DNA of 64,000 nucleotides, from contig JAEOTP010000068.1 in NCBI GenBank assembly GCA_016839765.1, forward strand, positions 27,218-91,217, given 5' to 3'. The translations under genes and the position numbers were made by a program. Every line of letters begins with the position of its first letter. Within the stretch, counting starts at the first letter, position 1. This document shows, piece by piece, positions 42,332-52,227 of this stretch. The notes under the pieces were generated by a model, which saw nothing but the letters and a program-made list of their open reading frames with translations, did not search any database and had not been told where the DNA came from. The stretch comes from Promethearchaeota archaeon. GTDB lineage: Archaea > Asgardarchaeota > Lokiarchaeia > Sigyniarchaeales > SOKP01.

Positions 42332-42601
42332 TTATTTATAAAATTGTCTTTTCTTGTCTTCTTCTGATTTAGACTCTTCTTTTTTCTTAAAGTATTTTCT
42401 AAGCATGAAATAATTTATAATCATACCAACAAGTTCAACTAAAATACCAACAAATGCAATAATTGTTCCACCGAATTTGAGATGTCTTAATAATAAAGCA
42501 ACACCTAAACCGGAGGAACTAAATACAAACAAAAGAAAACCTTTAATGATTTGAGAAAAAGAGATTCTTAATTGGGTCAACTCTTTTTTGATCAAAGACA
42601 T
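42332..42601 (-). CDS. Protein C: small 2-TM membrane protein, left-arm copy
   Basis: SFSQIIKGFLLFVFSSSGLGVALLLRHLKFGGTIIAFVGILVELVGMIINYFM matches 49604-49879. Confidence 0.75.
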   Translation of the reverse strand: MSLIKKELTQLRISFSQIIKGFLLFVFSSSGLGVALLLRHLKFGGTIIAFVGILVELVGMIINYFMLRKYFKKKEESKSEEDKKRQFYK

Positions 42602-42675
42602 AACTTAAATAATTTTTTATAGATTTTAAATTTGGTTAAATAAATAGTTCTCTATTAAATACTTTGTATCTTACT

Positions 42676-45075
42676 CTAAATATTTCTTCTTTTCTTTTTA
42701 AATTTAATATATAGAGCATTATCTAATATTTTTCCAATTTTAAGAGCAATATTTTTAGCAATCAAATATCTTTCCCCATCAAGCATGGATTTTATCTCAT
42801 TATGACTCGGCTTATGAGTTAACCTTTCAATTAATACATTTTCCACTAATAATTCGACAGAATCCTCAATTTGCTTGTAATCAGGTAAATTTATATCAAG
42901 TTTAAATGATTTTATTTTCTCGACGACAAAATTATAATATTCACAAAATCTCGTATAAGGATCATCATTTAATTCACTATGCAGTTTAATATTATCTGTT
43001 GCTATCTTAGTGTCTTTTTCTTGCCAATAAAATTGATTAGGATTTATTCCAGGGCGATTTATCCCCATCAACGAGGATGTTATACGTCTTTCTATCCAAT
43101 TAAAGGTACTTTCTTTCTGCTTTTCACGGATTTCTTCTTTTTTTATTTCCTTTTCTCTTTTTTCAATCTCAATGACTTTCTTAACTTTAGATTTACGTTT
43201 TTCCTCGAACACTTCTAGTCTTTTTATTAATTCAAATGCGATACAATAAGAGATAGGGGAAATTAAATCTGCTTGTAATTTCAATGGCTTAATATTTTCG
43301 TATATTAAGCTTGGATTTTCCCTTAATTCGATTATACATTCTTGAAGAGGTTTGTCTGTTAACCTTGATAAAATAAAACCATTCACTAGGAAAACTTGAT
43401 TATTCGCATTAAATACAATAACTAATTCTTTTTGTCTTCTTATTATTCGTTTAATTATTAATTCTTCTAATTTAATATTTATCCAATCTTCATATTCTAA
43501 AGTTCCCTCTATTTTTTTTAAAGCTTGTAATATTAATCCCTTGTCATTATTAATTTTGTTATACGATTCAATTATCCTACTTAATTGTCTAAGGATTTTT
43601 GATAATATATAATAAAAAATATCTCTTATCAAATTATCAATAACTTCTTCAAAACTTAAGAGTGTAATTATTTGATTATAATTACTCATCCCTAGTTCTT
43701 TTAGAAAAACTTTATCAATAATTTGCTTCTTTCTTACAAACTCTCTGAGGTCGTTAATTGATCCTCCCATTTTCTTTTCCAATAACTCCCATAATTTTTT
43801 TAGTTGTAAGTCATCTCTATACAAAAATTTAGAAAGATTAAATTCAGATATATTGTCAAAGCCTCCTAATATTCTTTCTATATAAGGAAAATTAAGTCCT
43901 ACAATCTCCTTTTTCGCTAGATTAACTAAATTTTTATTTTTATCATTTAATGCTAAAAAATCCTGTTTTTTTATATTAAATTTGATCATATTTTTCTTTA
44001 TTTCCGAAATTAAATCATTATCAACATTGATTAAATGCATAATATCATAAATTCCACGTTTATTTAACTGATACATAATTTCATCAAAAGAATATTCATA
44101 AAGGCTTTGTATTAAGTAGATAAAGTCATTTGGGTTAGTTTTAAGTTGTTTTACTATCAATTTTTTTAAAAAATTTAAAGTGCTATTCTCAAAATCTTCA
44201 TAAATTATCCTCTCTTGAAGAGCTTTATTTATAAGATTTAATAACTCCATTTTTATTGAATTGCCTTTTAAGAATGCTCTCAAACCTGGAACTGAAACTG
44301 GATATTTATTAAATTCATAATCCAAAATTTTCTTTTTAATCATCCTAACTGGCATAGCTTCAACTTGGAGCTCCTTATAAGATTTAAATTCGTAATCCCT
44401 GTGAATAACTTTTATCAATCGATTGAGTGTTGATAATTCGATGAATTTATCTTCCTTTTCTTTCTTATCTAATTTTTTTTCAATATCAACAGACAGATCT
44501 TTGAATGCTGATTCTTCTTCTAGGATTTCTCTCTTTATATGATTATTTAGACCAATTATATCTCCTAATAAATCATAGAAGTAAAAAGGAGGATATTTTC
44601 TAATTATCTCCAATAATTCAAACTCGATCTTTTGATCTATTTCCTTTAGTTTTTCATTTTTTTGATAGTCATTAAAAGAAGATACTCTTTCTTCAATTAA
44701 GAAAGATAAGAATAGATTTTCTAGAGTTATTATTTTATAGAGTAAATCAATCTCTAAATCGAAAGAATTTTTTAGTAATAATTCAACTTCGTTCATCAGA
44801 GTCTCTTTTTCATTAATTTCTAAGTCCCCTACAACTTTATCAGAAAAATGCTCAGATTCAAAATCTTGTGGAAATCTAACTCCAAAATTATGATACAAAT
44901 GAACTGATGCAGTTGCAACTAACAATATACTAAGATTTGGAGAAGAATCGGTCAGTTCAAAGATTTTTTGCCTATCTGCAGGTCTTTTAAAGTGTGAGAG
45001 AATTAAATCAATAGTTTGGAAGTATCTATAAGTACTTTCTATAGCAGTTGTTTTTCTTTTAATACCACTTATCAT
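42676..45075 (-). CDS. Protein B: 799-aa soluble protein, unknown, left-arm copy
   Basis: MISGIKRKTTAIESTYRYFQTIDLILSHFKR...; ATGA overlap with protein A stop; paralog 50035-52242. Confidence 0.8.
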   Translation of the reverse strand: MISGIKRKTTAIESTYRYFQTIDLILSHFKRPADRQKIFELTDSSPNLSILLVATASVHLYHNFGVRFPQDFESEHFSDKVVGDLEINEKETLMNEVELLLKNSFDLEIDLLYKIITLENLFLSFLIEERVSSFNDYQKNEKLKEIDQKIEFELLEIIRKYPPFYFYDLLGDIIGLNNHIKREILEEESAFKDLSVDIEKKLDKKEKEDKFIELSTLNRLIKVIHRDYEFKSYKELQVEAMPVRMIKKKILDYEFNKYPVSVPGLRAFLKGNSIKMELLNLINKALQERIIYEDFENSTLNFLKKLIVKQLKTNPNDFIYLIQSLYEYSFDEIMYQLNKRGIYDIMHLINVDNDLISEIKKNMIKFNIKKQDFLALNDKNKNLVNLAKKEIVGLNFPYIERILGGFDNISEFNLSKFLYRDDLQLKKLWELLEKKMGGSINDLREFVRKKQIIDKVFLKELGMSNYNQIITLLSFEEVIDNLIRDIFYYILSKILRQLSRIIESYNKINNDKGLILQALKKIEGTLEYEDWINIKLEELIIKRIIRRQKELVIVFNANNQVFLVNGFILSRLTDKPLQECIIELRENPSLIYENIKPLKLQADLISPISYCIAFELIKRLEVFEEKRKSKVKKVIEIEKREKEIKKEEIREKQKESTFNWIERRITSSLMGINRPGINPNQFYWQEKDTKIATDNIKLHSELNDDPYTRFCEYYNFVVEKIKSFKLDINLPDYKQIEDSVELLVENVLIERLTHKPSHNEIKSMLDGERYLIAKNIALKIGKILDNALYIKFKKKRRNI

Positions 45076-47378
45076 AACTCTTTAATCCACTCCCTATAAA
45101 CCTCTTTAAAATTATCTGAAATTTCAAACTTTGACTTAGTATGCCAATATTTAAAATTAACAAGGTGAAACAAAGTACTTTTAAAAAGCTCTTTTTCTTC
45201 ATTTGTTAAAGTATGCTTTAAGATTATGCTTTTAGGTCTAGGGATTAGTTTTGAGAAATATTTCAATTCATTTTCGTTAATATATTTATATAATGTATCC
45301 TCTTCTGAAATATTTAAAAGTGTAATTGGAAGTACTTTGTTTTGATTCAATTTTAACAAATTAACTTCAGTTTCAATTTTTTTTTGAACATACTTCGGAA
45401 ATTCAAGTTTAATATCAATACAGAATTCAAATTTTTTAGAAAAATCTAATAGAAGATTTTTCTCTGTCTCATCTAATACCTTAACAATATACGTATCTAA
45501 AAATACTAAAAATTGTTTTTCATTTTGCTCAAAAGTTTCGCGTTTTTCAATATATTCAACAAAATCTGTATATGTCTCATTTAAACTCCAATCTCTTTTT
45601 TCTTCTATCTTAAAAAATCTTTTTGCATAATCTTTTATCCATTCTAAGACATAAGATTTCCAAATTAAATCTATTCCCCCCATTCTTTTTTCCAGAAATC
45701 GATAGAATTTATTTGCGAATGTAACTGGATCTGAGATTTCAATATCATTTTCTTCCTTTAAAAAGCGATTAATTGTTGAATACCTTAATATATAATTTAT
45801 TAAAAACCTTAATTCGTTTGAAAATTTCTCAAAATTATTTAAATGCTTTTTAATTAAACCAGAATTACTTTCCATTTGTACTTCCGCAAAGGCTACTAAA
45901 TCACTAATACTTAATTTTACTTCTTTTATAAAAGAGGAAAGTGTTTCAATTACAATTTTTTTAAACTCTTTTATAAGTAAATTCAAATCAAAAAGATAAT
46001 CTTTTATCAAGGTAATTGAATTAAATTCAATTTTATTGAGGAGAACACTTTTAAATTTAGAAATTAAATTTTGACCTAGTGCTTTCACTGGTTTTTGTTC
46101 TTTATCAAACTTTTCATTTAAATTACTAATGAGAATATTTACTAAGAAAATCAATTCTCTGCGATAAAGAAAACGAGGTAAAGATTTCCTCATTAAGTTA
46201 AAGTTATTTTTAAAAATTTCAGCAAAGTAATTTACTGCTGAATTTAATTCTATAGCAATTAAATCTTCATCTTTTCTAATTGATTGATTTATTGAGAAAC
46301 TTGCTAATTCAAATAAATCTCTATAATTATAATTTCCTTGATCATTCTTCTTCTCTATGAAGTTATCAAACTTTTTTAAAAGATGGGTTGAATCACCCTT
46401 TTCGCCAGAAGCAAGAAACTCATTAGATACTTCTAAAAATTTATTTAATTTCTTTTCCATTCGATTAAAAAAATCTTCAAAGTAAGATGTTATCCATTCA
46501 ATGGAACAGTTTTCTTGATATGCTCCAACTTCCTCTCTAATTTTTTTAATTAAATAGAATAAAATTCTATCTTGAGATTCATCTATCGTACCAGTGTTAG
46601 CTAATTTCATAAGATTTGTCCCCAATTTTAATGTATTTTCAACCAAAAAATTAGCACTAGGGACGGAGATTAAGTATTTTAGGTGTTCTATGGCCATTTG
46701 GTCATCAAATGGAGACTGGAACTTTTCATATTCGGGATTAAAAAAGTTAAGCTCAAAAGGATTTTTATTCCAAAAAAATTCTACGTCATTTTTTATAGAG
46801 CCATATGTTTTTAACATATCTTCATCAGTGGGGAGGGAGATATTTATTCCAATCAGTTTTTTGTTCCATTTATCTTCAATTAATTCACCATACAGTTTTT
46901 TACTAAAGCGTTCAGCAAAACTTTCTAATAATCTAATCTTCCCTTCCCTGTCTAATTCGGGATGATCTGTGAATTCTTCTACTTCAAAAAACAATTTACT
47001 AATATCATCAATGGATTCCTTGGATTTATGAGTATCTAAATAGCCAGTATCCGGTTTTAAGGCAAGAAGTAAACTTTCACAATCTTTATAATTTCCCGGA
47101 ATCAATAACATAGATTTTGGATAAATATTGATTCTAGCATCCTTCTCATCAAAATTAAATAATTCAAACTCAGCGTAGAATAATTCAGAACCCGTATAAT
47201 CTCTCAATATTGCATTGTACATTCTCAAAAATCTGATAACTTCTTGTGATAATTCATTTACTCTAACACTTGTTAACTTACCTGGACCCAAAACATTTCC
47301 CACAATGATATCTTTTGGACTAGAATAACCAAAAATCAATGAAAATTGATAATTAATAGATTCTCTTGTTGTTATCAT
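45072..47378 (-). CDS. Protein A: 768-aa soluble protein, unknown, left-arm copy
   Basis: MITTRESINYQFSLIFGYSSPKDIIVG...; paralog 52224-54530 of identical length. Confidence 0.8.
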   Translation of the reverse strand: MITTRESINYQFSLIFGYSSPKDIIVGNVLGPGKLTSVRVNELSQEVIRFLRMYNAILRDYTGSELFYAEFELFNFDEKDARINIYPKSMLLIPGNYKDCESLLLALKPDTGYLDTHKSKESIDDISKLFFEVEEFTDHPELDREGKIRLLESFAERFSKKLYGELIEDKWNKKLIGINISLPTDEDMLKTYGSIKNDVEFFWNKNPFELNFFNPEYEKFQSPFDDQMAIEHLKYLISVPSANFLVENTLKLGTNLMKLANTGTIDESQDRILFYLIKKIREEVGAYQENCSIEWITSYFEDFFNRMEKKLNKFLEVSNEFLASGEKGDSTHLLKKFDNFIEKKNDQGNYNYRDLFELASFSINQSIRKDEDLIAIELNSAVNYFAEIFKNNFNLMRKSLPRFLYRRELIFLVNILISNLNEKFDKEQKPVKALGQNLISKFKSVLLNKIEFNSITLIKDYLFDLNLLIKEFKKIVIETLSSFIKEVKLSISDLVAFAEVQMESNSGLIKKHLNNFEKFSNELRFLINYILRYSTINRFLKEENDIEISDPVTFANKFYRFLEKRMGGIDLIWKSYVLEWIKDYAKRFFKIEEKRDWSLNETYTDFVEYIEKRETFEQNEKQFLVFLDTYIVKVLDETEKNLLLDFSKKFEFCIDIKLEFPKYVQKKIETEVNLLKLNQNKVLPITLLNISEEDTLYKYINENELKYFSKLIPRPKSIILKHTLTNEEKELFKSTLFHLVNFKYWHTKSKFEISDNFKEVYREWIKEL

Positions 47379-47608
47379 AATTAGAAAATAAAAAAAAATA
47401 ATTTTGCAAAGATACTAGTTAAAAAATTTAAATAATTTATAGTTGAATTAGTATTAAAATTTAAGCTGATCATAAGAAGATTTACATATTAAATAGTCAT
47501 TTATTTATTACAACCTTTTAGCCTACTATGACAGGTTTAAACCTCGTATCTTGCAACATCAATTAAGAGTTTCGCAGGGATCTGAAAATATATAAACCAA
47601 CTCCTATT

Positions 47609-48355
47609 TCATAATATAGCATAATTTTCCCATAATCTTTCCTTTACATTATGCGATATTAAATAATCCTTAATATCGGTTAATAATATATTTGGATCAA
47701 ACTCCCAAGCAGCATATTCGTTAAATGATAAGCATTTTAAATTCTCAATATTTAATACTGATTTCAATAAAAGCCCATAAGTAGCAACCTGAGGTAAAGA
47801 AAACATAAAATTTCCTTCAGGCTTATAATCAATCACTTTAACTGTATTATGTTGAATTTGAATCAGATCAATATGCCCAGTAATAGAATTTTTACCAACC
47901 CTTTTCCAAATAGGGATCTCAATAGCAACTGAATCCTTATCTTTAATTAAAATATATTTTAAAACAGGACCATGCCCTGGTTTTTGCCCAATTCCGTCAT
48001 TCTTAAAATTTGCATGAACCTTCCGAGCATATTGAGGTAAATTTGAATTTGAATCAAAATACTCAATTTTTCCCTCCCGGATTAGCTTTTTGGCAAAATG
48101 ATTAATAAATATCGACTTTATCCCGGTGATCTTAAATCTAGATACTCGAGGTAATGATTTTGAGTTAAATAAATTATTTGGAATCTTCCCTTGATAAATT
48201 CGATTAAAATATTTCCCTAAAAGTACAAACTCAGATCGATAAGGATTTAATTGGAAAACTTTTTGCTTATGATGTTCAATATTCCAATTAAAAACATATG
48301 GAATTTGTTGATGAACAAAAACTCGATTTCTAATTGATTGTTGATATGAACTCAT
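47609..48355 (-). CDS. PD-(D/E)XK nuclease, RecB/Cas4-like, left-arm copy
   Basis: VAIEIPIW, GHIDLIQ, VKVIDYKPEG, QVATYG (QxxxY); no 4-Cys cluster. Confidence 0.8.
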   Translation of the reverse strand: MSSYQQSIRNRVFVHQQIPYVFNWNIEHHKQKVFQLNPYRSEFVLLGKYFNRIYQGKIPNNLFNSKSLPRVSRFKITGIKSIFINHFAKKLIREGKIEYFDSNSNLPQYARKVHANFKNDGIGQKPGHGPVLKYILIKDKDSVAIEIPIWKRVGKNSITGHIDLIQIQHNTVKVIDYKPEGNFMFSLPQVATYGLLLKSVLNIENLKCLSFNEYAAWEFDPNILLTDIKDYLISHNVKERLWENYAIL

Positions 48356-48506
48356 CTAGTCAATATTTATGTTTTAAATTTAAAAAAACATTTATATTAA
48401 TGATTTATTAATTTGTAAAGTTGTTCTTAAATTTTTTTATTCCTAGAATTAAGGGAATTGAAATCTAAAAAGTTTTATTTAAAAAACTCAGCATAAAAAA
48501 TTAAAA

Positions 48507-48611
48507 CGGACCCGGCAGGATTCGAACCTGCGACTTTCGGATTAGAAGTCCGACGCCCTATCCATACTAGGCAAGCTAGGCTGGCTAGCTGGCTGGCTAG
48601 GCTATAGGTCC
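48507..48611 (-). tRNA. tRNA-Arg(TCT) with ~29-nt GCCTAGC-rich insertion in the D-loop; functional status uncertain
   Basis: Reverse strand: anticodon arm TCGGA-CTTCTAA-TCCGA, T-arm GCAGG-TTCGAAT-CCTGC, 3' acceptor CGGGTCC; 5' acceptor GGACCTA gives an A7-C66 mismatch; D-stem GCCT/GGGC encloses about 39 nt. Confidence 0.75.
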
Positions 48612-48866
48612 TTGCTTTATAAAATAAAGATTTTATATTTTATAAAATATCCTTTATGATGTTTAAAGTTTATTATGACTTGTTGTTGCTCTTCTCTTAT
48701 TAAGAAATTAAAAAATAATTTTCTATTTCTGAAAATAGACTCATTAATTTCTTGATGAATTAATAAATTATTAATACATTTTATTTAATAAAATACAACA
48801 TTAAATTATAATTAAGACATATATTGAATATATAAACGTGATTTGGTAATATAAAAGAGAGTATTA

Positions 48867-49592
48867 ATGGAGCTTAAACAAAAACATTTTGTACATCAAA
48901 ACATACCCTATTCTTTCAATTGGAATAAGATTCATCATAAACAAAAATTTTATCAAATAATTGCTAATCGAGAAGAATTAAATAGACTTAAAGCACATTT
49001 TAAAAGAGTAGCTGAAGGGAAAATTCCGAATAGGTTATTTAATTCTCGAGATCTTCCAAGAGTTTCTCAATTTAAAATTAGAGGTATTAAGCCAGCTTTT
49101 ATTAGAAGTTTTAGTAAAAGTTTAATTCGTTCAGGGAAAATAAAGCGTTTTGATTCCAATTCAAAATTATCCTTGTATGCTCAGAGAGTATTTGAAAGTT
49201 ATAAAGAAAGTGGATTCAGAGGAGACCCTGGACATGAACCAATTTTAAAAAACATTTTAATTAAAGATAAGGACTCTGTAGCAATAGAAGTTCCGATTTG
49301 GAAGGAAGAAGAAAACAAAACCATTACAGGGCATATTGATTTGATTCAAATTGAAAATAATGCTGTTAAAGTAATTGATTACAAACCAGAAGGAAAATTT
49401 TTACTCTCTTTACCCCAAGTAGCAATGTACGGTATTTTATTTAAATCGAGATTAAATATTAAGACGGTAAAATGCGTTTCTTTCAATAAAGAAGAAGTTT
49501 GGGAATATGATCCAAAAACGTTATTGTCTGAAGTTAAAGAATATTTAATTTCTCATCATATTAATGAAAGGCCATGGGAAGATTTCATATAA
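48867..49592 (+). CDS. PD-(D/E)XK nuclease, RecB/Cas4-like, right-arm copy
   Basis: VAIEVPIW, GHIDLIQ, VKVIDYKPEG, QVAMYG. Confidence 0.8.
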   Translation: MELKQKHFVHQNIPYSFNWNKIHHKQKFYQIIANREELNRLKAHFKRVAEGKIPNRLFNSRDLPRVSQFKIRGIKPAFIRSFSKSLIRSGKIKRFDSNSKLSLYAQRVFESYKESGFRGDPGHEPILKNILIKDKDSVAIEVPIWKEEENKTITGHIDLIQIENNAVKVIDYKPEGKFLLSLPQVAMYGILFKSRLNIKTVKCVSFNKEEVWEYDPKTLLSEVKEYLISHHINERPWEDFI

Positions 49593-49603
49593 AGGGAATC
49601 TAT

Positions 49604-49879
49604 CTAGAGCTTCTTTCCTTTTGGTTTTGAGGGTTCAGGTTCTTCCCTAGGTTTCACATACCCTTTAAACATGAAATAACATAAAAGTAAGGCTACTAAT
49701 TCTGTAGCAACACCAAGAAAAGAAATAATTGTACCATTATATCCCAGATATCTCAATACTAATGCAAAACCTAAACCTGAAAATGCTAAAATAAATAAAA
49801 TAAATCCTTTTATGATTTCTAGGAAGGAATCTTTAATATATCCAAGTTCTTTCTTAATCCAAGTAAAAATTGAAGCCAT
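49604..49879 (-). CDS. Protein C: small 2-TM membrane protein, right-arm copy
   Basis: SFLEIIKGFILFILAFSGLGFALVLRYLGYNGTIISFLGVATELVALLLCYFMF. Confidence 0.75.
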   Translation of the reverse strand: MASIFTWIKKELGYIKDSFLEIIKGFILFILAFSGLGFALVLRYLGYNGTIISFLGVATELVALLLCYFMFKGYVKPREEPEPSKPKGKKL

Positions 49880-50034
49880 AAGATGATTCTACTTCTATAT
49901 AATTTTAAATAAATTAAATAAATATCATTTTAATATCTTTGTTATTTTCTAAAGATTTATCTAAATATTCAAATCAGAAATGATTATGATTAAACTATAC
50001 TTATCGATATTAACCTAAAGTTTTTGAGATAGTC

Positions 50035-52227
50035 TTAGCTCCTTTGTTTACTTTTAAATTTAGAATATAATGCCTTATCTAACAATTTGCCTATTCTTTG
50101 GGCAATTTGTTTACCAATTTCATATCTTTCACCATCAAGTAAATTTCTCATTGCTTCTGGGGTAGGATTGTTCCCTAATCTTCTAAACAAAACTTTTTCT
50201 GTTATTTCATTTACCATATCTTTAATTTTTCCATAATCAGGTAAATTAATATTGGGATTAAAGCTTTTGATTTTCTCTATTGCAAATTGAAAAAATTGAC
50301 TAAATAACTCGATTGGATCACCTTTTAATTCACTATGAAGTTTAATATTATCAGTAGCTATTTTTGTATCTTTTTCTTGCCAATACAACTGATTTGGATT
50401 GATACCTGGACTATTTATTCTCATAAGTGAACTTGTAATTCGGCGTTCAATCCAATTTAATGTACTAACTTCCTGTTTTTCACGTATTTCCTTCTTTTTT
50501 TCTATTTTTTCTTTTTCTTTAGATTCTATAATTTGTTCTACTTTCGATTTACGTTGTTCTTCAAGGTCTTCAAACCTTTTAATTATATCATATCCTATAC
50601 AGTAAGAAATTGGTGAGATTAGATCTGATTTTAACTTTAATGACGATATCCCGGTATATACGTGACTATTCTTCTCTTTTAATTCTAAAATTCCCTCTTT
50701 TAAAGGAATACCCATCAATCGTGCCAATATAAAACCATTAATTAAAAATGGTTGATTATCCGCATTAAATACTATAACTAACTCTTCTTGTCTCTTATTT
50801 AATTTTTCTATTATTAATTCCTCTAACTTAACCCTAACCCATTCTTCAGAATCAGTAGTTCCAAATATTTTTCTTAAAGCTAAAAGAAATAATGTTTTAT
50901 CATTTGAAATTTTAAGATATAGCTCAATAATCCGACTAAGTTGTCTTAGTATTTTTGATAACATATAAAAAAATATGTCTTTCACTAATTTGTCCATGAT
51001 ATCTTCAAAATCTAACACAAATAAGATATGAGCATAATTTTTTAATCCTAATTCTTTTAAAAAGACCTTCTCAATAACTTGCTTTTTTCTTAGATCATTT
51101 GGATCTATAAGATCATGTTTTGTTATATTATATCTGACCATATTTCTCCTTACTTCTTCAGTAATGGACTCGTCTATATCCATGAGATATAAGATATTGT
51201 AGACTCCATATCTATTTAACATAAAGATTAAATCATTGAAACTACATTCATTTAGGCTCTGTAGAAAATAAATGAAATCATTTGGATTAATTTTCAGTTG
51301 TTTAAATAACTCAGATTTTAAGAAGCTCAAAATATTTTGTTCAAATTGGTCATAATTAATTTTTTCTTTTAGAGCATTTTCTATTCTCTTTAACAGTTCT
51401 TTTTTAAGGTTGTTTGTTTCTTTAAAGATTTTTAGTCCGGGAATGGAAATTGGGAACCGATCAAAGTTATAATCAAAAATTCTTCGTTTTATCATTCTAA
51501 CTGGCATTGCCTGTACCTGCAATTCCTTATATGATTTGAATTCGAAGTCTTTTCGGATTTTGTCAATCATTCGACTTAAGGTTGCTAATTCGATAAACTT
51601 ATCTTCTTTCTCTTCTCGTTCTAATTTTTTTTCAATTTCTAGTGATAAATCTTTAAAAGCAGAACTTTCCTCTAGGATTTGTAATTTAGTTTCGTCAGTT
51701 AATCCTATCAAATCGCCGATTAAATCATAAAAATAAAAAGGTGGGTAATTTAATATAATTTCTAATAATTCTTGTTCAACTTTTTGTTCAATTTCATTCA
51801 ATATTTGCTTCTTTTGAAACTCTGGAAGTGTAGATTCTCTTTCTTCAATTAGATATGATATAAATCTATTCTCTAAATCAAATATCTTATTAAGAACCCC
51901 AATTTCTAATATGAATGAATCTTTTAATAATGTATCAACTTCTTCTATTAAAATCTTTTTTTCAATGTGCTCTAAATTTTTAGTTGACTCAAAGGAAAAT
52001 TTATCTTGCTCTAAGGTTTCTTTAACTCTAATACCTAAGCTGTGATAAATATGAATTACAGCTGTAGCAATTAAAAGATCTTTGAAAGTGGTTTTTTGAC
52101 TTGTTAATTCAAATATTTTTTGCTTATCTGCATCTCTCTTAAAATGGGAAATAATTAAATCTACAGTTTGAAAAAATCTAAATGTACTTTCAACCGCGGT
52201 TGTCTTTCTTTTTATCCCACTAATCAT
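50035..52227 (-). CDS. Protein B: ~730-aa soluble protein, unknown, right-arm copy
   Basis: MISGIKRKTTAVESTFRFFQTVDLIISHFKR...; start at 52227 gives the same ATGA overlap with protein A as in the left arm. Confidence 0.8.
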   Translation of the reverse strand: MISGIKRKTTAVESTFRFFQTVDLIISHFKRDADKQKIFELTSQKTTFKDLLIATAVIHIYHSLGIRVKETLEQDKFSFESTKNLEHIEKKILIEEVDTLLKDSFILEIGVLNKIFDLENRFISYLIEERESTLPEFQKKQILNEIEQKVEQELLEIILNYPPFYFYDLIGDLIGLTDETKLQILEESSAFKDLSLEIEKKLEREEKEDKFIELATLSRMIDKIRKDFEFKSYKELQVQAMPVRMIKRRIFDYNFDRFPISIPGLKIFKETNNLKKELLKRIENALKEKINYDQFEQNILSFLKSELFKQLKINPNDFIYFLQSLNECSFNDLIFMLNRYGVYNILYLMDIDESITEEVRRNMVRYNITKHDLIDPNDLRKKQVIEKVFLKELGLKNYAHILFVLDFEDIMDKLVKDIFFYMLSKILRQLSRIIELYLKISNDKTLFLLALRKIFGTTDSEEWVRVKLEELIIEKLNKRQEELVIVFNADNQPFLINGFILARLMGIPLKEGILELKEKNSHVYTGISSLKLKSDLISPISYCIGYDIIKRFEDLEEQRKSKVEQIIESKEKEKIEKKKEIREKQEVSTLNWIERRITSSLMRINSPGINPNQLYWQEKDTKIATDNIKLHSELKGDPIELFSQFFQFAIEKIKSFNPNINLPDYGKIKDMVNEITEKVLFRRLGNNPTPEAMRNLLDGERYEIGKQIAQRIGKLLDKALYSKFKSKQRS

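Larger units (their letters stand above)
33748..48355. repeat. Left arm of a diverged ~14.6-kb inverted duplication
   Basis: Every gene from 33748 to 48355 has a paralog in 48867-63977 in mirror order (A-B-C block excepted for orientation). Confidence 0.9.

Noticed and set aside
48555-48605. GC-rich GCTAGCC/GCCAGCC repeats as a mini-CRISPR or mobile element end
   Set aside because: Units are too short and irregular, with no spacers; they fall inside the D-loop of a tRNA gene.
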